The notes beneath the pieces were generated by a model, which worked only from the letters and a program-made list of their open reading frames with translations, was not told where the DNA came from and did not search any database. 64,000 bases of DNA from Microbacterium sp. cf332 (GTDB lineage: Bacteria; Actinomycetota; Actinomycetes; Actinomycetales; Microbacteriaceae), in assembly GCF_900102175.1 (NCBI RefSeq), contig NZ_FNKN01000002.1, positions 434,001-498,000 on the forward strand, written 5' to 3'. The translations under genes were made by a program, and so were the position numbers. This document shows, piece by piece, positions 34,604-42,572 of the stretch. Within the stretch, counting starts at the first letter, position 1; the number at the start of each line of letters is the position of its first letter.

Positions 34604-34959
34604 GCATCACCGACGTCATCGCCCTCGTGCTCGTCCTCGTCGGCGCACTGCTGTGCCTCACGGCGGCGATCGGGCTGCTTCGGTTCCGCGATGTGCCGAC
34701 CCGGCTGCACGCCGCCACGAAGCCGCAGGTGCTCGGCTTCATCCTCATCTGCATCGCCGTCGGGGTGTCGCTGCACTCATGGCCGGTGGTCGCCTTCCTC
34801 GTGCCCGTGGCGCTCATCCAGCTCGCGACGGCCCCGCTGTCGGCGCACATGGTCGGTCGGCAGGCCTACCGCAACAAGACGCTCGACCGCGACTCGCTCT
34901 TCGTCGACGAGTTCGCCGACGCGCCCGCGCCGAGCGACACCCGCGACACCCGCGACTGA
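34600..34959 (+). CDS. mnhG: Na+/H+ antiporter subunit G (MnhG/MrpG)
   Basis: A 119-residue subunit with three membrane segments. Family sequence: AIGLLRFRDVPTRLHAATKPQVLGFIL and QLATAPLSAHMVGRQAY. ATG overlaps the mnhF stop. A short Asp/Arg/Thr tail (SDTRDTRD) ends the protein. Last gene of the operon; the next gene converges 16 nt away. Confidence 0.93.
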   Translation: MSITDVIALVLVLVGALLCLTAAIGLLRFRDVPTRLHAATKPQVLGFILICIAVGVSLHSWPVVAFLVPVALIQLATAPLSAHMVGRQAYRNKTLDRDSLFVDEFADAPAPSDTRDTRD

Positions 34960-34975
34960 CCAGCGTACGCGCGCA

Positions 34976-35560
34976 CTACCCCGCGAGCGTGTCGAGGTGG
35001 TGGGTGAGAAGACGGTCGGCGTCACGGGTCGGGTCGTCCGACGGAGTCCACAGCAGGTGCAGCGCGAGTCCGTCGAGGAGGGCGTGCAGCCGCACGGTCT
35101 CGAGCGACAGGTCGAGGTCGTCCGCCAGCAGCCGCGCCGCCGCCAGCTCGTGCAGCACCGCCGTGCATACGCGTCGAACGCCCTCGTGGAGTTCACGCGC
35201 GTTGTCGGAGAGCCCGACGTCGGTCAGAGCGAGCCGGCTGAGCTGGAGCTGAACGGTGAGCTCCGCGCGTCGGGTCGCATCGAGGGGCAGGAGTTCGCGC
35301 ATCCACTGCATGGCACGCTCGCGGCCCGCCCCCGCCACGGCGCGGATGCGGTTCGCGACGGTGGTCTGCAGGCGCTCGAAGCAGAACCGACGCAGCGAGT
35401 CCTGCGTGGGGAACGCGCGACGCAGCGAGGCGGTCGCGATGCCGGCTTCGTCGGCCACTCTCCGGACCGACAGGGCGGCGAGGCCGTCGCGCGCGAGCAC
35501 GCGGAAGGCGGCGGCCGCGATCTCGTCGTTCCGATCGTCGTGGTCGATGAGGCGGGGCAT
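34976..35560 (-). CDS. TetR-family transcriptional regulator
   Basis: A 194-residue TetR protein with helix-turn-helix IAAAAFRVLARDGLAALSVRRVADEAGIATASLRRAF (the recognition helix at ATASLRRAFP). The C-terminal part resembles the BetI-like TetR_C group. It is the second gene of a two-gene minus-strand operon, 4 nt after the membrane protein gene, and probably represses it through the inverted repeat at 36141-36158. Confidence 0.9.
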   Translation of the reverse strand: MPRLIDHDDRNDEIAAAAFRVLARDGLAALSVRRVADEAGIATASLRRAFPTQDSLRRFCFERLQTTVANRIRAVAGAGRERAMQWMRELLPLDATRRAELTVQLQLSRLALTDVGLSDNARELHEGVRRVCTAVLHELAAARLLADDLDLSLETVRLHALLDGLALHLLWTPSDDPTRDADRLLTHHLDTLAG

Positions 35561-35564
35561 GACC

Positions 35565-36107
35565 TCATCCTGCCGCAGCGGCGGGCGGGCGTTTCGGCCA
35601 CATCGTGTAGCTGACGGCCCAGAGCAGGTCGATACCGACGATCACCGCGAGAATGGGGAGGAAACCGACCAGCTCGCTCGTCCGGTCCGCGTCGTCGACG
35701 AGCAGGATGAGCCCGCCGAGGACGGCTGCGGCGATCGACGCCGCCGCTATGGTTCGGGGCACGTCCTTCCAGCACGCGACGGCGTACGCGGCTCCGTACA
35801 GCGGGGGGCGTGGCGCGGCCCCGCGGAAGCGGGCCGCGAACTTCGCGTCGGCCCAGGCGATCATGCGGTGTCCGTATGCGACCGACACGCCGATGTACAG
35901 CGCGGCGAGACCGTGGTGCCACGAGGCCGTGCCCCCGTGCAGCAGGTCGACGGCGACGAGGACGAGCAGCACGACGTCGATCAGCGGTGCTGCGAGGAGC
36001 AGCACCGCGCCCAGTCGGGGACGGCCGAAGATGTAACGCGTGGTGAGGCCGCCGATGATCGCGACCCAGAAGCCCAGCTCGCACGCGATGATCGCAGCCA
36101 GGATCAT
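35565..36107 (-). CDS. Integral membrane protein co-transcribed with TetR
   Basis: A 180-residue protein with five or six hydrophobic segments (IIACELGFWVAIIGGLTTRYIF, AVLLLAAPLIDVVLLVLVAV, ASIAAAVLGGLILLVDD, LVGFLPILAVIVGIDLLWAV). Short charged loops include GHRMIAWADAKFAARFRG. No enzyme or transporter motif is recognised. Orthologous small membrane proteins paired with a TetR occur in actinobacteria; the ligand and function are unknown. Confidence 0.75.
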   Translation of the reverse strand: MILAAIIACELGFWVAIIGGLTTRYIFGRPRLGAVLLLAAPLIDVVLLVLVAVDLLHGGTASWHHGLAALYIGVSVAYGHRMIAWADAKFAARFRGAAPRPPLYGAAYAVACWKDVPRTIAAASIAAAVLGGLILLVDDADRTSELVGFLPILAVIVGIDLLWAVSYTMWPKRPPAAAAG

Positions 36108-36140
36108 GCGGAACTCCTTCCCGATGTGGATGCCGCGATG

Positions 36141-36158
36141 TTAGCACGCGTGTGCTAA
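36141..36158. promoter_or_regulatory. Putative TetR operator upstream of the membrane protein gene
   Basis: TTAGCAC-GCGT-GTGCTAA, 7-bp arms with a 4-bp centre, 34 nt before the start at 36107. It is followed by GCTAATTAGC (36154-36163), a perfect palindrome in unusually AT-rich sequence for this window, so the promoter probably lies here. Confidence 0.6.
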
Positions 36159-36215
36159 TTAGCCGTTTCGCGCTTCGATGCCCCCGCTCCGCCCATCGTC
36201 CGATTGACTGGAGTC

Positions 36216-37514
36216 ATGACATCCGCCCCTCCTGACACCCGGGCCGCGGTTCACGACACCGCACCGGTGATCCTGGCGTCGGCGCGCAAGTCGTGGGAGC
36301 CGTTCGCGCGGCAGGCGATCATCGCCGCCTTCGTGGTCGGCGCAGCCATCGCGAGTGCCGCGATGCCCTGGCTCGCCGTGACCGATGCGTCTCGGATGTG
36401 GCAGGGCGCTGCGCTCGCGGTCGCGCTGCTGCTCGTGGCCGGGCTCATGGTGAGGTCGCCGGGGCTCCGGCGCGCCGAGATCGTCATCCCGATCGGCGAC
36501 TTCATCGCCGTCGGACTCCTGCGATTCGGCACGGGCGACACCCAGTCCGTGTTCCTCGCGATCATCGTGCTGCCCGTCATCTGGATCGCCGCCGGTCCCG
36601 GGCGGTGGCGGATCCTGGTCCCCCTCGCCGGAACGTGCGTGACGCTACTGCTGCCGATGGTGCTCGTCGCCGGGCACGGCATCACGGTGAGCGAGACGGT
36701 GCGACTGGTCATCGCCGTGCTGGTCTACGCTGCGGCGGGCGCGGTCGTGAACGAGCTCTCGCGGCGTTCGCTGCAGAAGCTGACGACGTCGCAGTGGCAC
36801 CGGCGCCTCGCCGAGGCGGAGGTGTCGCAGGCGGCCGTCGTACAGCGTTCGCTGCAACCCGTCGACGGCTCGTCGCTGCCGGCCCGTTTCCGGGTGGCCG
36901 GTGCCTGCGTGCCCGCGCGAACGGTGGGCGGAGACTTCTACGACTGGTACGCCACGCCCGACGGCGGCACGGCGTTCACCCTCGGCGACGTCATGGGCAA
37001 GGGCGTCGGACCCGGGATGATCGCCGCGGCCGTCCGCACCGTCATCCGCAGCAGCGTCGACGAGCCCGACCCCGCCACCGCCCTGCGTCGCGCTGCCGTC
37101 GGCCTCGACACCGGTCCCACCGCCGCGATCGGAGCGCAGTTCACCACCTGCTTCCACGCCCGCATCAGCCTCGACGGCACATTGCGGTGGGTCGATGCCG
37201 GCCACGGGCTCACGGTCGTCCGCAGCACCGACGGCACGAGCGTCTTCCTCCGATCAGGACACCTCCCGATCGGAGTGGGCAGCAACTGGACGAGCTCCGA
37301 GGTCGCGCTCCAGCCGGGAGACAGCGTCATCAGCGTCAGCGACGGCGTGCTCGATCTGTTCGGCGGCTCACTCGACTCGATCGACCGCTACCGCGAGTTC
37401 ATCGACGGCCAGGACGACATCGAGACCATCGTCGCCGAGCTCGTCGCGCGCGCCACCCGCACCGAGCAGGAGGATGATGTCACCGTCATCGCCATCACCT
37501 GGGGCGCCGCGTGA
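36216..37514 (+). CDS. Membrane-bound SpoIIE/RsbU-type PP2C phosphatase
   Basis: A 432-residue protein. Five or six membrane segments occupy about residues 30-180. A short helical linker (LQKLTTSQWHRRLAEAEVSQAAVVQRSLQP) joins them to the SpoIIE phosphatase domain, which has VGGDFYDWY (metal Asp), LGDVMGKGVGPGMIAAAVR, VDAGHGLTVV, ISVSDGVLD and EDDVTVIAI. RsbU-like enzymes dephosphorylate anti-anti-sigma factors to release stress sigma factors; no sigma, anti-sigma or antagonist gene is adjacent, so the target is unknown. Start ATG 36216 is chosen; an in-frame TTG lies at 36204. Confidence 0.9.
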   Translation: MTSAPPDTRAAVHDTAPVILASARKSWEPFARQAIIAAFVVGAAIASAAMPWLAVTDASRMWQGAALAVALLLVAGLMVRSPGLRRAEIVIPIGDFIAVGLLRFGTGDTQSVFLAIIVLPVIWIAAGPGRWRILVPLAGTCVTLLLPMVLVAGHGITVSETVRLVIAVLVYAAAGAVVNELSRRSLQKLTTSQWHRRLAEAEVSQAAVVQRSLQPVDGSSLPARFRVAGACVPARTVGGDFYDWYATPDGGTAFTLGDVMGKGVGPGMIAAAVRTVIRSSVDEPDPATALRRAAVGLDTGPTAAIGAQFTTCFHARISLDGTLRWVDAGHGLTVVRSTDGTSVFLRSGHLPIGVGSNWTSSEVALQPGDSVISVSDGVLDLFGGSLDSIDRYREFIDGQDDIETIVAELVARATRTEQEDDVTVIAITWGAA

Positions 37515-37529
37515 GGCACCCCGGCCCGC

Positions 37530-38546
37530 TCAACGGACGCGGTTGCGCACCAGCTCGAGCGCGGCTTTCTCGTACCAGCTGCCCGCGGCCGGCCCGCCGT
37601 TGCACACGCCGTCGCTCTCGCCGGGACGCTTGATCCACAGCAGCGCGTCGAGTGCCGAGCCCGATGCTCCGGCCCGCGGTGTCGTGCCGAGACCGACGCC
37701 GGAGGGGTTGCACCAGTCGCCCTGCCACCCGCGGCCGTTGCGCGAAGTGTCGATGACGTAGCGGGGCGTGCCGCCGAGGAGGGTGCGCAGCCGCTCGGCG
37801 TACTGCTGCTCCGTCGCGGTGCGCGAGAAGTTGGAGACGTTCGTCGCGAATCCGCGGCCGTTCAGCACGCCGGCGTCGCGCAGGCGCTGGGCCATCGTCT
37901 CGGGCGGCACCCAGTTGGCGTTCCCGGCGTCGATGTATGCGGCGACACCGGATGCGGTCAGCGCCGATACGGCATCCCGGATGAGTGTCGTGCGCGGGCC
38001 CTGGCCCGTGCAGTCGCCGAGCATCGCGAGCGCGTCGGGCTCGACGATCACGGCCGAGCCGGTGCCGCGCAGGGTGTCGGCGATGAGCTTCGTCCACGCT
38101 CGGTACCGCGTCGGGGTGAGGCCGCCCTGCGAATGGGCGGCGCAGTCGCGAGCCGGGATGGCGTACATGACGAAGGTCGCGACCTTCTTCTGCTTCTTCG
38201 CCGCGGCGGTCTCGGCCTTGAGCACGCGAACGAGCTCGGCGTCGCTGTACCACTCGCCGAGCCAGGTGGCGGTGGGCGTGCGCGCGATGACGTCGATGGC
38301 GTCGGCGACCGCGGCGCGACCCTTCGCGCGGGCATCCGCCGCTGCGACGGCCGCCGCCGAGTACGTCGGCAGGGCGGCGCCGCGGGCGAGCGGGTTCGGG
38401 CCGGGCGTCGGTGCGGCCGCGGACGCCGCAGCGCCTCGCGGCTCGGCGGCATGGGCGCTGCCGGTCACCGAGACGACCGCCCCGAGGGCGACCGCCATCG
38501 CGAGAAGAGCGGCCGCGGCGGGCGGCATCCGGAGATGGGTTCGCAT
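37530..38546 (-). CDS. Secreted glycoside hydrolase family 6 (endoglucanase/cellobiohydrolase)
   Basis: A 338-residue secreted enzyme that cleaves beta-1,4-glucan with inversion. A Sec signal peptide is clear (MRTHLRMPPAAAALLAMAVA... ending near AHAAEP). The GH6 domain shows ATFVMYAIPARDCAAHSQGG (first catalytic Asp region), SAVIVEPDALAMLGDC (general acid Asp), AAYIDAGNANW and LLWIKRPGESDGVCNGG. No carbohydrate-binding module is attached. The gene stands alone, convergent with the phosphatase gene. It points to plant-polymer use and fits the glycan genes at 50-64 kb. Confidence 0.92.
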   Translation of the reverse strand: MRTHLRMPPAAAALLAMAVALGAVVSVTGSAHAAEPRGAAASAAAPTPGPNPLARGAALPTYSAAAVAAADARAKGRAAVADAIDVIARTPTATWLGEWYSDAELVRVLKAETAAAKKQKKVATFVMYAIPARDCAAHSQGGLTPTRYRAWTKLIADTLRGTGSAVIVEPDALAMLGDCTGQGPRTTLIRDAVSALTASGVAAYIDAGNANWVPPETMAQRLRDAGVLNGRGFATNVSNFSRTATEQQYAERLRTLLGGTPRYVIDTSRNGRGWQGDWCNPSGVGLGTTPRAGASGSALDALLWIKRPGESDGVCNGGPAAGSWYEKAALELVRNRVR

Positions 38547-38660
38547 GGGGTCCTCGTTCGAAACGTCAACCGAGGATAACCGTCCGGCCGGCCATATGGG
38601 CCCCCTGGCCAGGCTTTTCCTTCGCGATCAGGATCGGATGCGCGCGACATCGACCGCGCG

Positions 38661-39011
38661 TCAGGAGAGTTCGGTGACGAATCCGAGCTTGTTGCCGTCG
38701 GGATCGGTCAACTCGAAGAACTCCACGACGCCCTCGAAACGCTGGATGTCGGAGACGTCGAGACCGAGGCCGGCGAACCGGGCGTGCTCGGCCGCGGCGT
38801 CGGTGACGCTGAGGTTGACCGACACCCCGGCGCTGCCGGCGTGCTCGGGATCGCGGGCGAGCTGCAGCCAGACGCGGCCGAGGTCGAACTCGACGAGACC
38901 CTCCAGGGGCTCCAGGTCGGGTTCGTCGAGGTCGAGCGCCGCTCGGTACCAGGCTGTGGCGGCGATCAGGTCACGCACGGGGATGCCGACGGTGACGGCT
39001 GTGATGTCCAT
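38661..39011 (-). CDS. VOC-family (glyoxalase/bleomycin resistance-like) protein
   Basis: A 116-residue single VOC domain: VTVGIPVRDLIAATAWYRAALDL at the start, RVWLQLARD in the middle and VVEFFELTDPDGNKLGFV at the end. Such proteins form dimers with a metal site and act as isomerases, dioxygenases or binding proteins. No specific function can be assigned. It is followed by the DUF2000 gene upstream on the same strand (27 nt gap), so the two may be co-transcribed. Confidence 0.85.
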   Translation of the reverse strand: MDITAVTVGIPVRDLIAATAWYRAALDLDEPDLEPLEGLVEFDLGRVWLQLARDPEHAGSAGVSVNLSVTDAAAEHARFAGLGLDVSDIQRFEGVVEFFELTDPDGNKLGFVTELS

Positions 39012-39038
39012 GCGGCGAATCTAGCGCTCGCTCGGCCG

Positions 39039-39455
39039 TCACCGGTGCCGCGGGATGCCTTTGAGGATGCGGTCCACGGCGTTCTTCGGGCCGTGGACGG
39101 CGACGCCGACGAGGTCGAGGTCGGCGCCGGTCGACGCCGCGACGACCTGCCGATTCGACGCATCGTCCCCGGTCGTGAACATCCCGCGGTCGTACACGGC
39201 CACCCGCAGTTCGCGTTCGACGGCTCGGCGCCGCACCTCGCCCAGCGTCGGCCGATCGCCCTGCAGCACGATGATCGGCTGGCCGAGCAGGGGCAGGTAC
39301 TCGACCCCGTCTGCATCGGCGTAGGGCTCGCCCATGAGCTCGCGTGCCGCGATGCCGCTCGCGAGGAAGGCGGAGACGTTGCTCACCTGCCAGGGCTCCA
39401 GGTCCTCGCGCAGGACGAGGACGATACGGGTCGGGAAGCGCACGGGCTCGGTCAT
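39039..39455 (-). CDS. DUF2000 family protein
   Basis: A 138-residue protein with the DUF2000 pattern: TRIVLVLREDLEPWQVSNVSAFLASGI, a middle PLLGQPIIVLQGD, and LDLVGVAVHGPKNAVDRILKG at the end. The family has a peptidyl-tRNA hydrolase-like fold but no proven activity. The ATG at 39455 (MTEPVRFPTR) is chosen; a longer open frame runs into the divergent AraC gene. The gene is divergent from that araC-type regulator, 48 nt apart, and is its likely target. Confidence 0.85.
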   Translation of the reverse strand: MTEPVRFPTRIVLVLREDLEPWQVSNVSAFLASGIAARELMGEPYADADGVEYLPLLGQPIIVLQGDRPTLGEVRRRAVERELRVAVYDRGMFTTGDDASNRQVVAASTGADLDLVGVAVHGPKNAVDRILKGIPRHR

Positions 39456-39503
39456 CACCCCAGCGTCGCGTCCGGCCGCCGCGGCGTCTTGTACGTTTCT
39501 TGC

Positions 39504-40298
39504 ATGTCGAGCGCTCGCCCCGTCGCGGACCTCCGCGCGTGGCACCCCGTGGTTCCGGGGGTACGCGAGGTGCTTCACGCGCGGATGACCGATCACGCCT
39601 ACCCCCCGCACGCGCACGGCGAGTGGGCGCTGATGCTCGTCGACGCGGGGGCCGTGGCATACGGTCTGGGGGGCCGGCCCCGTATCGCCGACGCCGCCGC
39701 CGTGACCCTGTTGCCGCCGGGAATCGCCCACGACGGCCGAGCGGCTCCGCGCAGTCCCGGGTTCCGCAAGCGCGTCGCCTATCTCGACGCCGGGTGGCTC
39801 GCCGGAGGGACGGCGGGTGCCGTCGTCGATCAGCCGACCCGACCCGACCTGTTGCGCATCACCCGCGCCGCCCACCGTGCGCTCGCGACCCCGGGCGATG
39901 AGCTCGCGGCCGAGTCGGCGCTGGTCGCCATCGCGCGCCTCGTGTCGTCACCCGGCGATGTCGGGTCGGTGCGGGACGGTCCGCTCGCGCACCGCCTCCG
40001 TGACCTGCTCGAGGCGCGCCTGGTCGAGGGCGTGACCCTGGCCGAGGCGGGTCGTCTGCTGAATGCGCATCCGAGCCACCTCTCTCGCGCCTTCGCCTCG
40101 TCCTACGGCATCCCTCCGCATCGGTACGCGGTCGCACGCCGGGTCGACGTCGCGCGTCGCCTGCTCGTCGACGGCTCCAGCGCCGCGACCGCGGCCGCCG
40201 CAGCGGGTTTCCACGACCAGGCGCATCTCACGCGGCACTTCCGACGCGTGCTCGGGACGACCCCGGCGCAGTTCGCCCGGCCCGGCAGATCGGCATAG
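39504..40298 (+). CDS. AraC-family transcriptional regulator
   Basis: A 264-residue regulator. The N-terminal cupin-type sensing domain includes YPPHAHGEWALMLVDAG and LLPPGIAHDGR. The C-terminal double helix-turn-helix has VTLAEAGRLLNAHPSHLSRAF and the signature GFHDQAHLTRHFRRVLGTTPAQF. ATG 39504. The DUF2000 gene is divergent and is its likely target. The effector is unknown. Confidence 0.92.
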   Translation: MSSARPVADLRAWHPVVPGVREVLHARMTDHAYPPHAHGEWALMLVDAGAVAYGLGGRPRIADAAAVTLLPPGIAHDGRAAPRSPGFRKRVAYLDAGWLAGGTAGAVVDQPTRPDLLRITRAAHRALATPGDELAAESALVAIARLVSSPGDVGSVRDGPLAHRLRDLLEARLVEGVTLAEAGRLLNAHPSHLSRAFASSYGIPPHRYAVARRVDVARRLLVDGSSAATAAAAAGFHDQAHLTRHFRRVLGTTPAQFARPGRSA

Positions 40299-40326
40299 GC
40301 CCGATGGGCGGAGCTAGGGTGGCGGC

Positions 40327-40632
40327 GTGGATGAGCTGAAGAACGCACTCGATCGCCGCGAGATCCTCGCCGCCTATGTCATCGTCCTCGGCCGTCTGCA
40401 CGACCTGATCGACCTCTGCGAGGCGTCGTCGGGCGAATCGACCGATCTTCGGGTCGCGGTGCAGGAGGCGTTCGACCTGGGCCCGGTCGCCGCCGATGCC
40501 GTCCTCTCCCTGCAGGTGCGTCGCTTCAGCCCGGGCGAGCGACGCCGCGTCGAGGACGAGCTCGACGAACTCGACGCCCGCATCGCCCGACTCCGCACCC
40601 GACCCGGCGGCGGGACGGACGCGGCAGGCTAG
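40327..40632 (+). CDS. Orphan protein resembling the GyrA/ParC coiled-coil (C-gate) segment
   Basis: A 101-residue protein. Its sequence aligns by eye with the part of GyrA after the breakage-reunion core: A-x2-R-x-ILAAYVIVLGRLHDLIDL corresponds to ERAHILRGLVKALDALDEVI, and ADAVLSLQVRRFSPGERRRVEDEL corresponds to AQAILDMQLRRLAALERQRI in mycobacterial GyrA. The catalytic tyrosine domain and the pinwheel are missing. Helical and charged. GTG start 40327. Its stop shares the CTAG tetranucleotide with the stop of the convergent YhgE gene. Function unknown; it may be a captured domain that interacts with gyrase or simply a paralogous fragment kept as a gene. Codon use looks like the neighbours, so it is probably expressed. 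Confidence 0.7.
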   Translation: MDELKNALDRREILAAYVIVLGRLHDLIDLCEASSGESTDLRVAVQEAFDLGPVAADAVLSLQVRRFSPGERRRVEDELDELDARIARLRTRPGGGTDAAG

Positions 40633-42572
40633 CCGATGAGGCTCGGCTGCAGGTCGCGCAGGGTGCGGCGGTGGGTCATGCGGGCCACGCCGATCGCGGC
40701 GAGGATGAGCGCGCCGGCCATCCAGGTGAACAGCACGGCGAGGTCGAGGGTGACGCGGCTGAGGTCGCCGCCGTACATCCATTGGCGCATGCCGTCGACG
40801 ACGTAGCCCATCGGCAGCACGTGATGGAGGGCCGCCAGCGGTGCCGGCAGCGTCTGCCACGGGAATGTGCCGCCCGCGGTCACGAGCTGCAGCACCATCA
40901 GCACGAGTCCGACGAACTGGCCGACCGATCCCAGCCACACGTTGAGCGCGAGGATGATCGCGGCGTAGGTGAACGACGCGGTGAGCAGCATCCCGAGCGT
41001 GCCGACGGGACTCGAGAAGTCGAACCCGAGCGCGAACGAGAGCACGCCGAACAGGACCACCATGCCGACGCTGCCGAGCATGGCCGGGGTCAGCCAGCCG
41101 GCGAGCGTCACCCGCACGGGCGATCGCAGCGCCGTGACCGCGCGGCGCGAGATCGGCTTGACGATGAGGAACAGCGCGTAGATGCCGATCCACCCCGCGA
41201 GGGCGGCGAAGAAAGGAGCGAGACCGGCTCCGTAGTCTCCGGCCTTGGCGAGATTGCCCGAGTCGACCGAGACCGGGTCGGCGATCGTCTGCGCCTGCTG
41301 ATCGCGCAGCTCGGGCGTCGAATCGGGCAGCTGCGCGACTCCGGAGCTGAGCCCGTCGCGCAGCGTCACAAGTCCGCCGTCGAGGGTGCCGAGACCGGAC
41401 GCGAGCTGATGGGCTCCGTCGTCGAGCTGTGCGGCGCCGTCGGCGGCATCACGGGTCGCCGTGGCGAGCTGCCCAGCGCCCGCCGACACGGATGCCGCGC
41501 CGTCGGCCGCCTGCGCCGCGCCCGTGGCGAGCTGCGCGGCGCCCGAACTGACCTGCGCCGCGCCCGCGGCGAGGCGATCGATCTGCCCCACGGCGTCGTC
41601 GACGCGCGTCGCGCCCGACTGCAGGCGATCGCCGATGGGATCGAGGCGTGCGAGCACGTCGTCGATCTCCGTCTGGTCGAGTCCGCGGTCGGCGAGCAAG
41701 GCGGCGATGTCCGAACGCACCTGGGGCAGCTGGCCTGCGGCCTCGTCGACGGCGGTGCGGGCGCGATCGGCGTATCCGGCGATCTCGGCGGTGCCGCCTG
41801 AGACCTGCGCCGCCCCCGCGGCGAGGTCCGACGACCCCTGTGCGAGGGTTCGCGTGCCGTCGGCGAGCTGCGACGCGCCGGAGGCGAGACTGCCGGCGCC
41901 GTCACGCAGCTGCGCCGCGCCGCTCGAGAGCCGACCGGTGCCGTCGGCCAGCTGGTTCGCGCCGTCGAGGGCCTGACCCGCGCCGTCGACGAGCTGGTTC
42001 GCGCCGTCGGTCGCGTCCTGCAGTTGCACGCGGATGTCGGCGATGCCGGTGAGCAGGCGCGACGCCGCCTCGCGACCGACGAGCTCGGCCACCGAGCTGC
42101 GGATGCGCTCCACGGCCTGCGTGCCGATCGAGGAGGCGAGGTAGTTGTTTGCGTCGTTCGTCGCGAGCACCAGCGTCGCCTGCCGGGGGTCGTCTCCGGC
42201 GGCACTGGTCAGCGCGAGGGAGAAGTCCTCGGGCAGCGTGACGGAGAAGTCGACGTCGCCCGTGCGCAGCGCCTCGCGTGCCTGTGCGGCATCCATCCGC
42301 TGCCAGCCGAAGGCTCCGCCGTCGGTCAGCTGATCGGCCACCTGCGAGCCGTAGTCGACGGTGCCCTCGCCGTCGCTCGCGGGCGCGCCCTGGTCGAGGT
42401 CGACGAGGGCCACCGGGATGTCGGCGAACTTGCCGTACGGGTCCTGGTTGGCCCACAGATAGAGGCCGCCGTAGAGCACGGGGACGAGCATGAGCGCGAT
42501 GAGCGCGATCACCGACATGCGGGTGGCGGTCAGGCGGCGCAGCTCGGCGCTGATCAGGGCGGGGATCTTCAT
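40629..42572 (-). CDS. YhgE/Pip-type membrane protein (ABC-2 permease-like exporter)
   Basis: A 647-residue protein of the YhgE/Pip group. One membrane helix lies near the N-terminus (SVIALIALMLVPVLYGGLYLW), followed by an extracytoplasmic region of about 400 residues and five or six C-terminal membrane segments. The middle contains about 20 heptad-like units of the form GAxQLxDG (GANQLADGTGRL, GASQLADGTRTL, GAAQLATGAAQ), predicted to form a long coiled coil. Related proteins include phage-infection protein and type VII-associated EsaA. Overlaps the ABC-ATPase-like gene upstream by 4 nt, and that gene overlaps a TetR gene. Confidence 0.88.
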   Translation of the reverse strand: MKIPALISAELRRLTATRMSVIALIALMLVPVLYGGLYLWANQDPYGKFADIPVALVDLDQGAPASDGEGTVDYGSQVADQLTDGGAFGWQRMDAAQAREALRTGDVDFSVTLPEDFSLALTSAAGDDPRQATLVLATNDANNYLASSIGTQAVERIRSSVAELVGREAASRLLTGIADIRVQLQDATDGANQLVDGAGQALDGANQLADGTGRLSSGAAQLRDGAGSLASGASQLADGTRTLAQGSSDLAAGAAQVSGGTAEIAGYADRARTAVDEAAGQLPQVRSDIAALLADRGLDQTEIDDVLARLDPIGDRLQSGATRVDDAVGQIDRLAAGAAQVSSGAAQLATGAAQAADGAASVSAGAGQLATATRDAADGAAQLDDGAHQLASGLGTLDGGLVTLRDGLSSGVAQLPDSTPELRDQQAQTIADPVSVDSGNLAKAGDYGAGLAPFFAALAGWIGIYALFLIVKPISRRAVTALRSPVRVTLAGWLTPAMLGSVGMVVLFGVLSFALGFDFSSPVGTLGMLLTASFTYAAIILALNVWLGSVGQFVGLVLMVLQLVTAGGTFPWQTLPAPLAALHHVLPMGYVVDGMRQWMYGGDLSRVTLDLAVLFTWMAGALILAAIGVARMTHRRTLRDLQPSLIG

